From: Colletotrichum lupini
Taxonomy: Eukaryota; Ascomycota; Sordariomycetes; Glomerellales; Glomerellaceae
Direction: 5' to 3'
Length of the DNA: 64,000 nt
NCBI RefSeq assembly: GCF_023278565.1
Contig: NC_064676.1
Location: 3,410,001 to 3,474,000, forward strand
Positions 26,201-37,800 of the stretch are shown here, one piece after another. The number at the start of each line of letters is the position of its first letter. Position 1 is the stretch's first letter. Position numbers and translations under genes: made by a program. The notes under the pieces were generated by a model. The model saw nothing but the letters and a program-made list of their open reading frames with translations. It did not search any database and was not told the DNA's origin.

Positions 26201-26410
26201 ACTAAATAATTATAATAAAGCTTAAGAAGGTATTAAAAATATTTAAAGAGGGCGGTAGCTATAGTAATATATAATAGCCGTTACCTAAGCTAGTTATAGT
26301 TAGTATAGGAAAAAGGGGGGTAGAATAAGCCTTATTAAGGAGGTTAGTATAGTAGAGTGGCCCGCACTAATAGTGCGTGCTAAGAAAAAGTATATAGGAG
26401 GAAGGTTTTG
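23236..26410 (-). pseudogene. 5' part of LINE E (expected ORF1, endonuclease, RT start)
   Basis: About 3.2 kb of minus-strand element upstream of the reverse transcriptase. By element order it should hold the 5' UTR, ORF1 and the start of ORF2 (endonuclease), but RIP has degraded it so far that I could not identify individual motifs. The outer ~60 bp (26352-26410) escaped RIP. Confidence 0.5.
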
Positions 26411-26423
26411 ACCTCAGGTCTGT
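26411..26423. repeat. 13-bp target-site duplication of LINE E, right copy
   Basis: ACCTCAGGTCTGT, identical to 5554-5566. Unique, non-RIP sequence resumes directly after it. Confidence 0.9.
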
Positions 26424-26606
26424 GAAACTTTAGCGATAAGAGACGCGAGAACCTTTGGCGTCCCAGTATGTCTTTGAAGTCGGCAATCTCCGCAATTGCC
26501 CCCTTGCCTCTTTAGGCCACGGAATATTTTCCTCTGTCAGGGGCCGCTCAAACCTTCAATGTCAACACATCACTCGCAAAAACAACCAACCTACTAGCGT
26601 GCTAAG

Positions 26607-27491
26607 ATGTTCACTGTTCGACATGCAATCGGGAAAGGCCTCGGGGTCTTTGCCTCGAGACCAATTCTCACAGGCCAAAGAATCCTCACAGACCAAGCTC
26701 TACTCACAATCACATCCTCAGATAGCAACTCGATCCTGCGACAAGCCCAACTTCTCTCAACAACTGGCCGGGACTCATTACTCTCATTATCAACCAATCC
26801 CAGCAAGTCAAGCGTCTTCAGCTGGCTAGAGTCAATATGGCGAAGCAAGTCTGCTCCACAAGACACAGTGTCTAACCACACCATTCTCAATATCTTTCGG
26901 AACAACAACTTCAACATTGGCAACCAGACCCAAGCGCTCTTTCCTCAAGTTGCGCGCTTGAACCACTCATGTGTTCCTAACGCGCAAGGAAACTTCAACA
27001 AGGACTTGAACGCATTCACCATTCACGCTACCAGAAACATTGAGCAGGAAGAAGAAATCACAATCTCCTACCTCGACGAACATCTGGGCCTGCGGCAATC
27101 CCGACAGACCGCGTTGCATGATGGGTACGGCTTCACTTGTGGATGCTCTGCCTGCAGTCCGACGACCTCGTCAGAAGCCGGCGAGGTGCGCCGGGCGGAG
27201 ATTCAGCGCAAGCTGGAGCTCTTCGCCGAAGCTGCTTCTGAGGATCCGGAGGACGAGTTCATGATGATGCTTGCGCTCTTGGACGCTCACGAGGCGGAGG
27301 CTATCCGCGGACGGGAAGTCTCGACGATGTATATCGCTACCGCTCGCAAAGCGTTTGACTTGGGAAAGCGAGAGGAAGGACGCGAGCTGGCGTTGAAGGG
27401 CCTGCAGCTCGAGAAGGAGGCTGTGGGTGATGACAGCCCTTTCTATGCTGCTACTCTGGAAGCAGTACAAGCGCTGGGGGTTGAGATTTGA
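26607..27491 (+). CDS. SET-domain protein (putative lysine methyltransferase)
   Basis: Single-exon 294-residue protein. The N-terminus (about 5-27, GKGLGVFASRPILTGQRIL) is the opening strand set of a SET domain. NHSC at 118-121 within RLNHSCVPNA is the cofactor-binding motif, EEITISY (148-154) supplies the catalytic Tyr, and FTCGCSAC (175-182) is a post-SET-like Cys cluster. The C-terminal 100 residues are helical and TPR-like. Family members transfer methyl groups from S-adenosylmethionine to lysines of histones or other proteins; the substrate here is unknown. The first ATG at 26607 puts the SET opening near residue 5, typical for fungal small SET proteins. LINE E ends only 183 bp upstream, so the old promoter has probably been displaced. 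No lesion seen. Confidence 0.88.
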   Translation: MFTVRHAIGKGLGVFASRPILTGQRILTDQALLTITSSDSNSILRQAQLLSTTGRDSLLSLSTNPSKSSVFSWLESIWRSKSAPQDTVSNHTILNIFRNNNFNIGNQTQALFPQVARLNHSCVPNAQGNFNKDLNAFTIHATRNIEQEEEITISYLDEHLGLRQSRQTALHDGYGFTCGCSACSPTTSSEAGEVRRAEIQRKLELFAEAASEDPEDEFMMMLALLDAHEAEAIRGREVSTMYIATARKAFDLGKREEGRELALKGLQLEKEAVGDDSPFYAATLEAVQALGVEI

Positions 27492-27871
27492 GTCTGGGAC
27501 AACGAAGTAGTTATGGTCGACTAAAGGCAGCAGATCTTTATTTCCGAAGTTCTGCGTCTCGAGATACCCAACAACATTGATCGTCTTACGTTCGGTGCAT
27601 CATTATGCACTCTGGTCTTGAATAATTATCTACAAACTCGGAAACTCATTTTGAACCTCAGAATCAGTTGCCATCGACCACTGGCCTGAAGGCTCCGTCA
27701 AGACCTGACTTTTCGACCAGTTGTATGGGCGACGCCTCCAGCTCTCTGCTTATTCACACGAGGCTGGTATTCTATTGAAGGTTTTCAAAATCGAGTAGCT
27801 TCACACCTTCTGCCATAACGAGAAAATTGCATTGATTCGCTTCTTCGTGTACGAGTCGTAGAGGCGAAGAG
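27492..27871. other. Intergenic region
   Basis: About 380 bp downstream of the SET gene with normal composition. I see no coding or RNA feature. Confidence 0.5.
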
Positions 27872-28554
27872 CTAATTCACCGAGACGCCAAAGTCTTTGC
27901 GATGGTATGAAGCAACTCGGTCAATGGCTTCAGCCCAGTCCTCGTACTGGCGGAAAGAGTATTCAGTGATGGAATACCTGCGAGATATAGGACCACCGTT
28001 ACAGGCTGGGATATAGGCAAGCTCAACTCTGGTTTCAACAGCAGTAAAAGGGACTCTTGCCCAGAAGCTGAAGTTGGTTATACCCCTAATCCTGAAGTGC
28101 AAAGCTACCGAGCTGTAGCTTGTGAGCTCGAACACCACAAGGACCAATTTTTTTCTTTCTTCCTTCCCATATATCGTTTTTTCCCTTCCAGTTTGGGTAC
28201 CAACTGATGCATACGTTCTTGGAGCTACCTGACGTAAAGGTGAGGGTCAAAGTTGTCGGGGTTCAGTCTCGAGGTTGTCACGGCCATCTTATAGCCTTTG
28301 TCGCATTCGCATACTTGCCGCCTTTCGGGATTTGGCCCACATGGCTCATCAAGGTCTGTAACAGTAGTGGCTGTCCACATCGTGGTGCCTGATATCTCCC
28401 GAAAATGTTGTGTGAGACATCTTCCCGCAGTCACCAAACGCCCCAGATTCTTATCATAAGCAAGAGCAAGATTGTTTGTAGTTGTGCTGACTAGGAGGCG
28501 CTGAAGATGTGTTTCTGACCTCCATTGGGCAACTAAATGAGAGAGTAAACACAT
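27872..28554 (-). CDS. Possible hypothetical gene, unresolved exons
   Basis: Two minus-strand open stretches lie in series: 28554-28225 (ending DEPCGPNPERRQVCECDKGY...NPDNFDPHL) and 28147-27872 (RVPFTAVETRVELAYIP...YEDWAEAIDRVASYHRKDF). Both look protein-like in composition, and the first has a Cys-containing segment. I could not find a well-formed intron joining them: the possible donors near 28220 lack a good branch site and acceptor before 28147. It may be an unrecognised small gene, two remnants of a decayed gene, or chance ORFs. No family recognised. Confidence 0.3.
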
Positions 28555-29475
28555 GCAGTGACATGCTTAGAAGCTCGTGCGTCCGGGGCACTACCTTATC
28601 CGCCCATCACTAGGTATGAACAGGTGGCTAGAGCTTGAACTGAAGGTGGCCTTTCTTCTAGTCGCCATCTTAGTTTCTAACTTCGTTAGTGGTGTGTAAT
28701 CGCTTGAATTCGAAGTGTTTTTGCCAACGGTTCGTAGCTCCCCCGCAAACGCCAATTCACGGAGTGCGACAGTTCCAATAGAGGTTATCTCCTATTTCCG
28801 GCCGTCATCTTTCTCTGAAACGTACGTCATGCAAGACCTACAGACAGAGTTACACCAAAATTAGCGCTGTTTCTGTGTTTCCACGATGTACAAATCCCCC
28901 GCAATTGGGGGGGGGGGGCTTTCCTCCACAAAGGCATCGCACGCTCACCAAAAATTGGCCGTCTTCACAAGAATTTTTTTGTCTCAATGTAATTACAGAA
29001 TTACATCAAGATCCATCTTCGTAAGCCATAGAGAGAATCCCATTCGGAGAATGCTATAGAAACCTGCCCTGCTTAGAAACATATCCGAGCCTGAAAAGTA
29101 TCCGCTTCCTTGGCATAAGCTGCATATCTCTATGTGCCGCACTAGGAGCATGCTGAATCACCATCCCCCAAAACATAAGCGCCACCAACTTACGATTGGT
29201 GCATAACGTTGATACTTCGGAGTCGAATCAGCCTGTGCGCCTGTCTTTAGATTTCTAATTCCGGACTTTATGGCTTTAACGCGCGCGGGACGGAGGAACA
29301 AAGATACCTCGCCGATCCCGAGAAATGCATTCGGGAGAGGTCCAACGGTTCTGTTTGACATGGGTCTATAAGTACGACTGAAAAGTATTCATCACTGAAA
29401 CCCATAACAGAGGGCAAGCACCGCACATCGTTGTTCTTACTCGCAGTAATCCACACACCAACATAGTATCTCAAT
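28555..29475. other. Intergenic region upstream of the dehydrogenase gene
   Basis: 920 bp with no supported gene; the minus-strand ORFs here match nothing. It contains a run of 12 G at 28907-28918. A TATA-like TCTATAAG at 29365-29372, about 105 bp upstream of the ATG at 29476, could belong to the dehydrogenase promoter, but this is weak evidence. Confidence 0.4.
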
Positions 29476-30337
29476 ATGTCTTCCAAGAAGATCATCCTCA
29501 TCACTGGTAAGTTCCCACCCTGGATCACTAACGAAGAGGCAAGAGTCTTTGGTCATCGAATAGAGAAGACATGCGTCAACCACCGATCAGAATGAGAGTT
29601 AACGATGTTCAGGTGCAAACCAGGGCATTGGCTTCGACAGCGCCTGGGCCTTGGTCTCGGCATCCCCTGATAACCACGTCGTCGTCGGCTCCAGGAGCGC
29701 GGAGCGGGGCGCCAAGGCTGTGGAGGATCTCCAGGCCCGGAAGCCGGCCGGCACCGTGAGCCTCTTGCAGCTCGACATCACTTCCGACGACTCCATTAAG
29801 GCTGGAGTTGAAAAGCTGACCGCCGAATTTGGCGTCCTTGACGTCCTGGTTAACAACGCCGGCATCGTCATCATGCAACCCAAGGATCGCCGCTCCGAGC
29901 TGATTGACACCTTCAACACCAACGCAGCTAGCGCATTGCTCCTCACCGAGGCCCTGATACCGCTACTCAAGAAATCTAAGGACGCGCGAATCATCAATGT
30001 AACGAGTGGTCTCGGTTCTCTTCACGAGCGTACGACTCCAGGCGGTGCCTTTTACGACGTTCCCGCCGATGCCTACCGCATCTCCAAGGCGGCCCTGAAT
30101 ATGGCGACGGCCCATATGTTGTGGGCCTACAAGAGCTGGGGCGCGAAAGTTTGGGCCTTCTGTCCTGGCTGGGTCATCACCAATCTGTCGGGTGAAGACG
30201 ACAGGCAGAACAGGATCGATGGAGGCGCCGAGAGTTCGGAAACCAGCGCGCAGGGCATTCTTGAGATTGTTGAGGGGAAGAGAGATGGTGAGGTTGGCAA
30301 GTTTCTCCAGAGGAATGGGAAACAGTTCCAGTGGTGA
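29476..30337 (+). CDS. Short-chain dehydrogenase/reductase (classical SDR)
   Basis: Two exons: 29476-29506 (31 nt) and 29613-30337, separated by a 106-bp intron with GTAAGT donor and TTCAG acceptor. Splicing completes the nucleotide-binding motif TGANQGIG at residues 10-17, which confirms the model. The 251-residue product has family-typical length. NNAG is at 91-94, the catalytic Ser is in NVTSG (about 142), and YRISK (Tyr165, Lys169) is the active site. The short N-terminus and SRS after the second strand suggest NADPH preference (inference). Such cytosolic enzymes reduce or oxidise carbonyl or alcohol groups; the substrate cannot be told. It is convergent with the rhodopsin-type pseudogene, whose stop lies 64 bp further on. 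Intact, with no sign of RIP. Confidence 0.9.
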
Positions 30338-30400
30338 TCAGTCCAGTATTATTAAGTGGGTATCAAAGTATTTGAACGCTAGGATCTCGGGGCTTCCAGC

Positions 30401-31243
30401 TCATCGCTTGATCGATATCTCTGTGGTCCGCATGATCCCTTGTCCTTTATCATCCTGGAGGATCATATCCTCGCTTCCAGACCCCCTGCTGCCGTCTTTT
30501 CCGTATGGGCTTTGATGCAGGTTATCTACAGCACTGCGCTGTACCTCAGAGGATCCAGCAAAAGTACGACCATGCATCTCGTATTCAACTTGACTGTCGT
30601 GAACTCTGTAGCCCTGGCGGCGTTTCGACGTATTCGTCCCGGTCCGTCTTCGATTCTCGTATAATTCGCCGTGATAGCGGTCGCTCGACGAAATCTTGAG
30701 GGCATGGCCGACAAGAGGCTTCAAAGATGGTGCGCAAGCCGCGATAATTCCGAGGTTGAGTTGTAAGCTGTCACAATCAAGTGTAAGTCAAAGCAGATGA
30801 TAATTCGAGAAGTAAACTCACAATTCCCAGAATTGAATACTTTGGTAACTTCGGAATTGTCAGTTGGGAACACTTGCGAGGTGATAGCAGTACACGACTT
30901 ACAAAGTCTTGTCCATGTCTTTCCCGTACGCTATTTGGTAGACTGACTTGATGACACCCATAGCTACCGCACTATAGACACTTAGTAAAGAAAATAACAC
31001 CTCAATCGGGGTTCAACATACAAGTAACCGAGACTGAGAACAATGATAAGATAAATCCGTGTCCTCAGTTTCATCTGCAACGTCCAAATGATGCTTACAG
31101 GAAGCGTAGCGAAGTATACATCGGTAAAGATGTTGAAGACAGTGTTGATCAAGCCAAATTTGATGAAGAGAGTGATTGGATAACATTTGGGTTCCAAACT
31201 CTTGTCCCAATATCCTTCCAGTGGTTAGCAATAGAAAAAGAAC
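30401..31243 (-). pseudogene. Fung_rhodopsin-type membrane protein gene, 3' part (exon 3b to exon 6)
   Basis: Second half of a seven-helix fungal integral membrane protein gene cut by element B. Exon 3b runs 31243-31022 (the AGAAC/GTTCT duplication is at its edge). Exons 4-6 are 30971-30903, 30848-30822 (a 27-nt micro-exon) and 30767-30401. Introns of 50, 54 and 54 bp all have GT...AG ends. Family signatures read well: FNIFTDVYFATLP, WTLQMKLRTRIYL, SVYQIAYGKDMDKTF and LQLNLGIIAACAPSLKPL, followed by a polar 107-residue C-terminal tail. A single nonsense codon TAA (31227-31225, codon 160 of the joined gene) stands where Gln is likely (CAA to TAA, RIP type), only 12 bp from the insertion. Everything downstream is clean, so inactivation looks recent or RIP barely spread. 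Confidence 0.9.
31239..31243. repeat. AGAAC target-site duplication of B, left copy
   Basis: AGAAC directly precedes the left LTR and recurs at 46433-46437 directly after the right LTR. Keeping one copy restores the rhodopsin exon 3 frame. Confidence 0.95.
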
Positions 31244-31448
31244 TGTTAGTATCCCTATTATAGGGTAGTTAGTTCGAACCGTAGTTAACAAAGAGATTAA
31301 TTAAACTATATAAATATTTGCGTAGTAAGTATAAAAAGGAGGTTTTAACTATAAGTTAAGCTAGCTACGATAATTATAAATAGGGCCCCTAATTAGCCCC
31401 TACGTAGTTAGCTATATACCGTAGTTAAATTAGACTTTTAATTTAATA
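31244..31448 (-). repeat. 3' LTR of B (205 bp)
   Basis: Begins TGTTAGTATCCC and matches 46228-46432 end to end. Its outer TG and a few CpA sites survive; its inner end (CA in the right LTR) is TA here. Confidence 0.95.
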
Positions 31449-34400
31449 TTAACTTTCTCTTTTTTTTATTAATTTAACCGCTACGGTTAGAAATATAATT
31501 CGACCTCGGGCCCGTTTATTAAGTTATCTCCTTTTCCCCCTTTTCTTTACTCTTTTTATATAACCTATCCCTCTATTCGTATAATAACTTTTCTATTACT
31601 TATAAATTACTCTAATCCCTTATTTAGTACTACTTTGATAAAAGCGTTTACGAGGTTATTTTTATTATTAATCTAACGGATCTCGAGTATCTCGCGCCTT
31701 TTGTACAATTACCTAAGGGCTATAATACTAATTATAAGCCTCTTTTCTTTTATTATTCCTAATTTAATAAGGCATTTATATAACGAGTAAGATTAATATA
31801 AATAACCGTTAGAATAAGTAAAAGGTTAATTTAATTAGTAATCTTCCTTAGCGTTATTAAAATCGTATAAAAGAGGTTAACGCTATTAACTATATTATAA
31901 ACCTCTAACGCTAATATACTTCTTATTACTTACTTACTTTTAATTAATAAGTAATAGATTATATTATTATATATAATAAATTCGCTCTCGCTTATACTCT
32001 CGTTAACTAGGATAATAATATACCTTAATTACGAAATAAGGTCGTTATTATTTATAAATAACTTATTAACGAAGACGTAGAGCTTATTAGTTATAAGGTC
32101 GATTAGGTAATAAATAAGACCTCGATCGAGATTCGTTTATTATTACTTAAGCTATTTATTAAGTACCTCGACGTCTCGTTTAGTTAGATTTATAACTTAT
32201 ATTACCTTAGCGTAGTTAAAAGTCGCCTTAGGCTAATAAATACTCGTAATATATACCCCTCGCACGAGCTTAGCCTTATACCGCTTTTTAACGTTAGTTA
32301 TATTTAAATTAATAAGGTTAATCTTCTCGCCCTACCCCTTTTATTAAAAAACGACGTTTTCCCTTTTAATTATAAGAATCCCGCTGTTAAATACTAGGGG
32401 GGTATTTATTATAAAGACCTCTTTTAGCTTCGCTATAAAGCCCGCTTTTTAAAGCTCCTTATCCTCCTTTTTTATAAAATTAATATTAAATAGGCTTAAT
32501 ATATCGTTAGTTTATATTTTAATAATCTTAAATTAGTTACCTTCGTACTCCGTAACTAATAAGCACGGGTCGTACGTAAAAATAACTATTAATAATTAAT
32601 TAATATAAAAATCGTAATAAGTAGCCCACTAATAAGTACCCGATTCTACGAGCCTATATAGTAGCTTAAGTACTTTAATAATCGTACTTTTTAAGTACTT
32701 ACTAGCTATTTCTTTTAGTAAATAGGCTAGGATTTTCTTTATAAGCCCTGTAGCCGATTAGATATATACCTAAGTAATATTACGGCTCTAAATCTCGTAT
32801 CCCTTTTTTCGTAGCGATGCTATTAGTACTATTATTAATTATTAGTTATAGCGCTATATAGTAAGCGATTATATAAATAGCGTCGCCTTTTTAACGTCGC
32901 CGTACCCCTAAATTACGTATTTAGACTTCTCGTATAGCTAGGGTATTCCTTTCCCTTTAATCTTACGAACTATTCGTAATTTAAATATACGGAGGTTTAT
33001 ATATTTTTCTAAGTTATATAAAATAAATCGATAGACCCCTCGATTATAAAGAGTATTTATTTTAATAAGATCTAATCCCTTATATAGCTTTTTAAAAATT
33101 ATAATTACGCCTTCTTTACGTAATTTAACTACTAGCTCGAAATTGGCTTTCTTTTTTATTATATAAAAAGTATTAATTACCTCGTTACTAGTAATAAATT
33201 GCCGCGTTAGGGCTTACCGTTATAGTCTTTTATAACGTCTCGCTAATAATATTAATACCCTTTTAGTAATTTCCTTTTCCTTATTATTTATTAATACTAC
33301 TACGACGATTTTGTTAAAGATAATTTCCTATACCTCTACTGCGGGTTATATAGTTTCCCTTAGCTCTTCTTTTTTTTATAAATTAAAAATTACCTCGTTA
33401 AGATCTATATAGTACGGTCTAATTATTATAATTAAAACTTCGAGAGGCTAGTTACGATCTCTTATAACTATATAAGAGCGCTCGTTAACGGAAATTAACT
33501 TATATAGCCCAGCCTATTATTAAGTAATTTCGCGCTATATTTATATATCCGAATTTAGTAATATATTTAGATTATCCCCTATATTAGGCCTATTATACAT
33601 AGTAATTACCTTATTAACTTATTTTTTTATACTTACCTCGCGCAATGCCCGTATTACTTTTTTAACTACTCGGGCTCGTTAGCTTATACTTAGTAATAGT
33701 AGCGAGGCTAAGGTCGTTCTTAAATATACTCTAAATACTAATAGCGTTAGTATAAGTCCGTTAGGCCCTATAGTATCGTTATAGTATTTAAGTACTATCT
33801 AAAGGCATTCGTCGTTAATAAAATCCGGATTTTCTTTTTTAATAATTTTAAACGCCCTTTTTAACTACTAGTATACCCTTTTTACTTTTTTAATACTATA
33901 GTACGCTTTAATAAGTACGACTTTTAGCTATATACTATAAGCCGTCGTATTATCCCTAAATTCTACTAACTTAAAGCTAGTACTAGCGTCGGTTCTAATA
34001 TTATCTAGCGGTCCCTAATATATATCGATCTAGCTTTTTCGTAGGGCTATTTATACTATTTTTACTTATAAATCCTAGAAAAATTGCCCTACTTAAAAAG
34101 ATATAGCTACGTTAATTATATATAGTACTAGCTAACTATTTAAATAGAAAATATTAACGACGATTTCCTAATTAAAATTAAGCTTATTACGCAATTTAAA
34201 CTTAAATCTACGTAGGCTCTGCGCATTTATTTAGTATTAATAATATACTTTCGTTAACTACTCTAGCGCCCCTATTTTGATATTATTATTACCTAATTAT
34301 TTTAATAAGTTATATAGCCTCGTAACTAACGGGTACCCAAATCTTTAATATAGTCTTCTAAGCTTACTTTCCGTTAGGTAATTAATTAACTTCGTATTAT

Positions 34401-34665
34401 TAATAAGCTTTATAAACGTATACCCTTATTATCGTTCGACTATCTCGAAGTACTTATTACTAAAGATTTTATTTCTTATATTATCAAATATAATACTTAG
34501 TCGATTTATATCTTTTAGATATAAGAAAAATGGGGTATTAACGGGTAAAATATAAAAAGTTATCGTTCCGAAATATATTTTTATTTCTATTATACTTAGG
34601 GCGACGATTTCCTTACTTAGGCCGAAACTAATCCTCGTAATACCTACTATTAACGTATTAAGTAT
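31449..34665 (-). pseudogene. Copia B integrase, reverse transcriptase and RNase H, RIP-degraded
   Basis: Minus-strand reading gives fungal Copia landmarks. Part of the integrase and linker (YYNDTIGPNGLTLALFVF) is near 33720-33780. Reverse transcriptase text is near 32430-32680 (LYRLVESGTY*WATYYDFYI, then STYDPCLL-like, then QTDDT-like with Gln as stop). Residues that should be Gln or Trp appear as TAA/TAG. The integrase-before-RT order on the element strand is the Copia arrangement and separates B from the gypsy families here. The 5' limit is the A3 insertion. Confidence 0.8.
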
Positions 34666-34670
34666 TATTA

Positions 34671-34860
34671 TATAATGGATTCGGGATGCGGCCGGTAATA
34701 AGACGCTAATAACTTAGCGACCAGTATACGGATCTTATTATAAAAGAACTTTTTAAAAAGCAAAGCCCTTATAAAGGACTTTATAAGCTTTAGTTTTATA
34801 ATATACTTATACTTATATTATAGCCTTACTAGTTAAGTACTTATAGCCTAATCTCTTATA
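34671..34860 (+). repeat. 5' LTR of A copy 3 (190 bp)
   Basis: Ends ...CTCTTATA. The outer ~50 bp are less RIP-mutated than the same part of 42571-42760. Confidence 0.94.
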
Positions 34861-34899
34861 ATTTTAAAACTTCTACTTTTATAAAATAATTAATATAAA

Positions 34900-37800
34900 T
34901 AATAATAAATTACAAAAACGAACGGAACGTTAATAAAACGACGCTTAGTTATTAATAAAAAGCTATTAATATTAACGAGCTATAACTATCCGGAGTTAAT
35001 TACTTAACCTTATTCTATCCGGGAGAACGAGCTTATTATAGGGCGAGTCCTACTTAAATACTAGCGTTTATAAAAGAGCTAAATAAAAAAGATAATTAGG
35101 GTAGATTATTTTTATAAATTAGTTACTTTATTAATACCCTAAAGACCTTATTTATTATAAACGGGGCGTTTATTAATAACTAATTACTAAATATACGAGG
35201 TTAAGGCGTATATAAAAGCGTAAGTAGTACTAAGATAATTAGTTTAGTAAACCCTATAGGCCTAATAATAACCTACTTTTATAAGATAATAAAAATAATA
35301 GTTAAAAATTAAAACTAAGAACGGCGTTAATATAAGGAGCTTATTTAATAGCTTACCGAGCGGCTAGCGATGCGTCTAGGTCGATAAGAATATAAAAAGC
35401 CTCTTTTTTATAACTATAAACTAATTAGAGAAGAGTCTATGAGTATCTAAGTAGTAGACTAAATTATTACTATAGAGGTAGGTAATAAGCTTTATATAAA
35501 AAGCACTATAAAATAGTATATCGAATAGGCCTTATTTAAAATATCCCTATTACTATAAATATAATAATATAATTATAAAAAGAGCCTCTAAAATCCCCTT
35601 TCTTAGGGCAACTTCTTAACGTTTATTTATTAATAATACGTAGACCCCGAGACTTAAGAACGGGAATACTATAAAGAGCTAAGGACGAAGAGGCTAAAAG
35701 AGGGCTAGACCCCTACTTAGTTCTTTACTAAGTAATTAGTAATCTATTATAACCTAGGTATAGAAAATATAGAGAATTCGAAAGTAGAGGTATACTAGTT
35801 CTTTTTTAAATTACTATTTTAGTTATAGGACGATCTAATTCGTTATAAGGTCTTAATTAAGAGAGTACGTAATATAGCTTATAAAGCTAATAAATTATAA
35901 TTATTAAATTAGTAAAAGGGTAGTAACTAGTTATAAAAGGACGGTAAGAAGAGGCTATATCCGTTATTAAAATAACTATATCGAATATCCCCCTTTTATA
36001 AAGAAAAGAATAAGGAGAGCTTTAAGGGGCTAAGCTTTAGGGACTTACTAAGAATAATATTATAAAAGTTATATAATAAGAGTGCTCGCACCGAGCTATT
36101 ATAAAAGCGTTATAGTAATAATATTAAGTACTTTACGTATAATAAAATAGGCTATATATTTAGTAAGTATTAGAAAAATAAGTCGGGAAGTAGGGGTAAT
36201 AATAAGCCGACGTACTCCTAATTAAAGTTAATGTTAATAACTATTTAATAAGTTATTACTAAGCCGAGAGTTATAGAAGTCGACTCGTTAAAAAACGAGT
36301 AAGTATAAGTAATATACTTAATACGCTTATACTAAGTATTAAGAAGGTACTAATAAGAATAATTACGAAGAGTAGGGTAATAGTTCTACGAAGTATTATT
36401 AAAAAGCTAGTAAAAGTTAATATAAATATATACTCCGAAATAGATATTATTAGTACTAAGCTCGTAACTTACTTAGGGTTAACCCCGGCTATTACTATAG
36501 CTCCCTCGTTAAGGGACTTTTAAAATAAAGCCGTAAGCTAGGGGAAAGCTTATTAATTAACGCTCTTCCTTATTAACTACTATAAATAGCTAAAGAAGAT
36601 TTAGTAACTATTTACTATAATTAATAAAAATAAAAAAATAGTAAACCTCTTATTATTACGATTATTAATAAACTAAGAGGGCATTTATATTAATATAATA
36701 ACGAATATATAGTTATATAAGCCTATCTCGGTCGCCGAACTAAAGGTAATAGTTCGTAATATCGTTAAGAATCGTAAGAAGGTATATATATTATATATTA
36801 CTATTATAAGAAGTATTATAAGAGTAACGGAGACTAAATTACGAGGGGGTTTATTATTAGAACTTTAATTAGAAATAGAGACGTTTAACGAGTAATTAAT
36901 AAAAAGACCGTAGTTATATAGCGGGGTAAAATACTTTATTAACTTAGTTCTAAGTACTAAACTACTATATAGTCCTATTTATCCATTAAGTAAGAAATAA
37001 CTTAATAAGCTTTATATATATATTATTAAGAACCTAGCGAATAGTCGTATTATACCTTCGGTTAATAAGGCTAGGGTACCGATCCTCTTCGTATTAAAAA
37101 AGGATAGTACGCTACGCCTTTATATAAACTACTACGGGCTAAATAAGGTAACTATAAAGAATTAATACTTATTACTACTTATCGGCGAGCTCTTAAATAA
37201 GCTTTATAGAGCGAAATAGATTTTAAAAATAGATATTAAAAATACTTATTACTATATTTAAATTAAAAAAGAAGACCGATAAAAAATAGCGTTCCGGAGC
37301 CGATACGGTTACTTTAAGTATACTATTATACTTTTTAAACTAACGAACGCACCCGCAACGTTCTAAGCGTATATTTACCGAGCGCTCGCCAACTTACTAA
37401 ATACTTATTATATAATATATATAAACGATTTAATAATCTATTTAATAATAAAGGAGTAGTATATAGAGGATATTAAAAAGGTCCTCTAACGTCTACGTTT
37501 ATATAGGCTTTTTACTAAATTATTAAAGTGCTCGTTTTATTAAAAAAGGGTTAAGTTCTTAAGTTATGTTATTATATTAAAAAGAATTAAGATTAACTCG
37601 TCGTAAGTGCGAACGATTATTAATTAAAAGGCGCTAGAGTTTATTAAGAATATCTAAGTATTCTTAGGGTTCTATAATTTTTATTAGAAGTTTATTATTA
37701 AATACTTAAGTATCGTTATACTAATAATAGTATTATTAAAAATAAAAAAGGGGTAGATAAGGGACTTCTAGTAGACTAAGGAAGTAGACGAGGTATTTAA

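Larger units (their letters stand above)
5567..26410 (-). mobile_element. LINE E: Tad-type non-LTR retrotransposon, RIP-dead, carrying nested A1 and D
   Basis: Bounded by a 13-bp direct duplication. Taking out A copy 1 and one of its 5-bp duplications leaves about 6.49 kb, a normal full length for a Tad-clade LINE. The element lies on the minus strand: its 3' end at 5567 shows a (CAAA)n tail, and reverse transcriptase motifs read on that strand at 7.7-8.5 kb. Every reading frame is closed by TAA/TAG codons of RIP type. The first ~95 bp and last ~60 bp of the element still contain CpA/TpG; the inside does not. It landed between the 2EXR pseudogene and the SET gene, which were neighbours before. 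Clade assignment rests on the LYGAELW-like block and is moderately sure. Confidence 0.85.

Noticed and set aside
5700..26300. AT-rich block as a centromere, mitochondrial insertion or viral DNA
   Set aside because: LTRs, target duplications, gypsy and LINE motifs and the CpA-specific depletion explain it as RIP-mutated retrotransposons; a centromere role cannot be judged from one window.
28907..28918. Run of 12 G as a structural signal
   Set aside because: A simple homopolymer in intergenic DNA with no related context; possibly length-variable or a sequencing artefact.
26424..30337. SET gene plus dehydrogenase as part of a secondary-metabolite cluster
   Set aside because: No backbone synthase, transporter or regulator in the window, and the two genes are 2 kb apart with unresolved DNA between them.
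31013..31291. 92-codon minus-strand ORF running from the LTR of B into the rhodopsin-type gene
   Set aside because: It is out of frame with the conserved protein and starts in the LTR; it is a shadow of exon 3.
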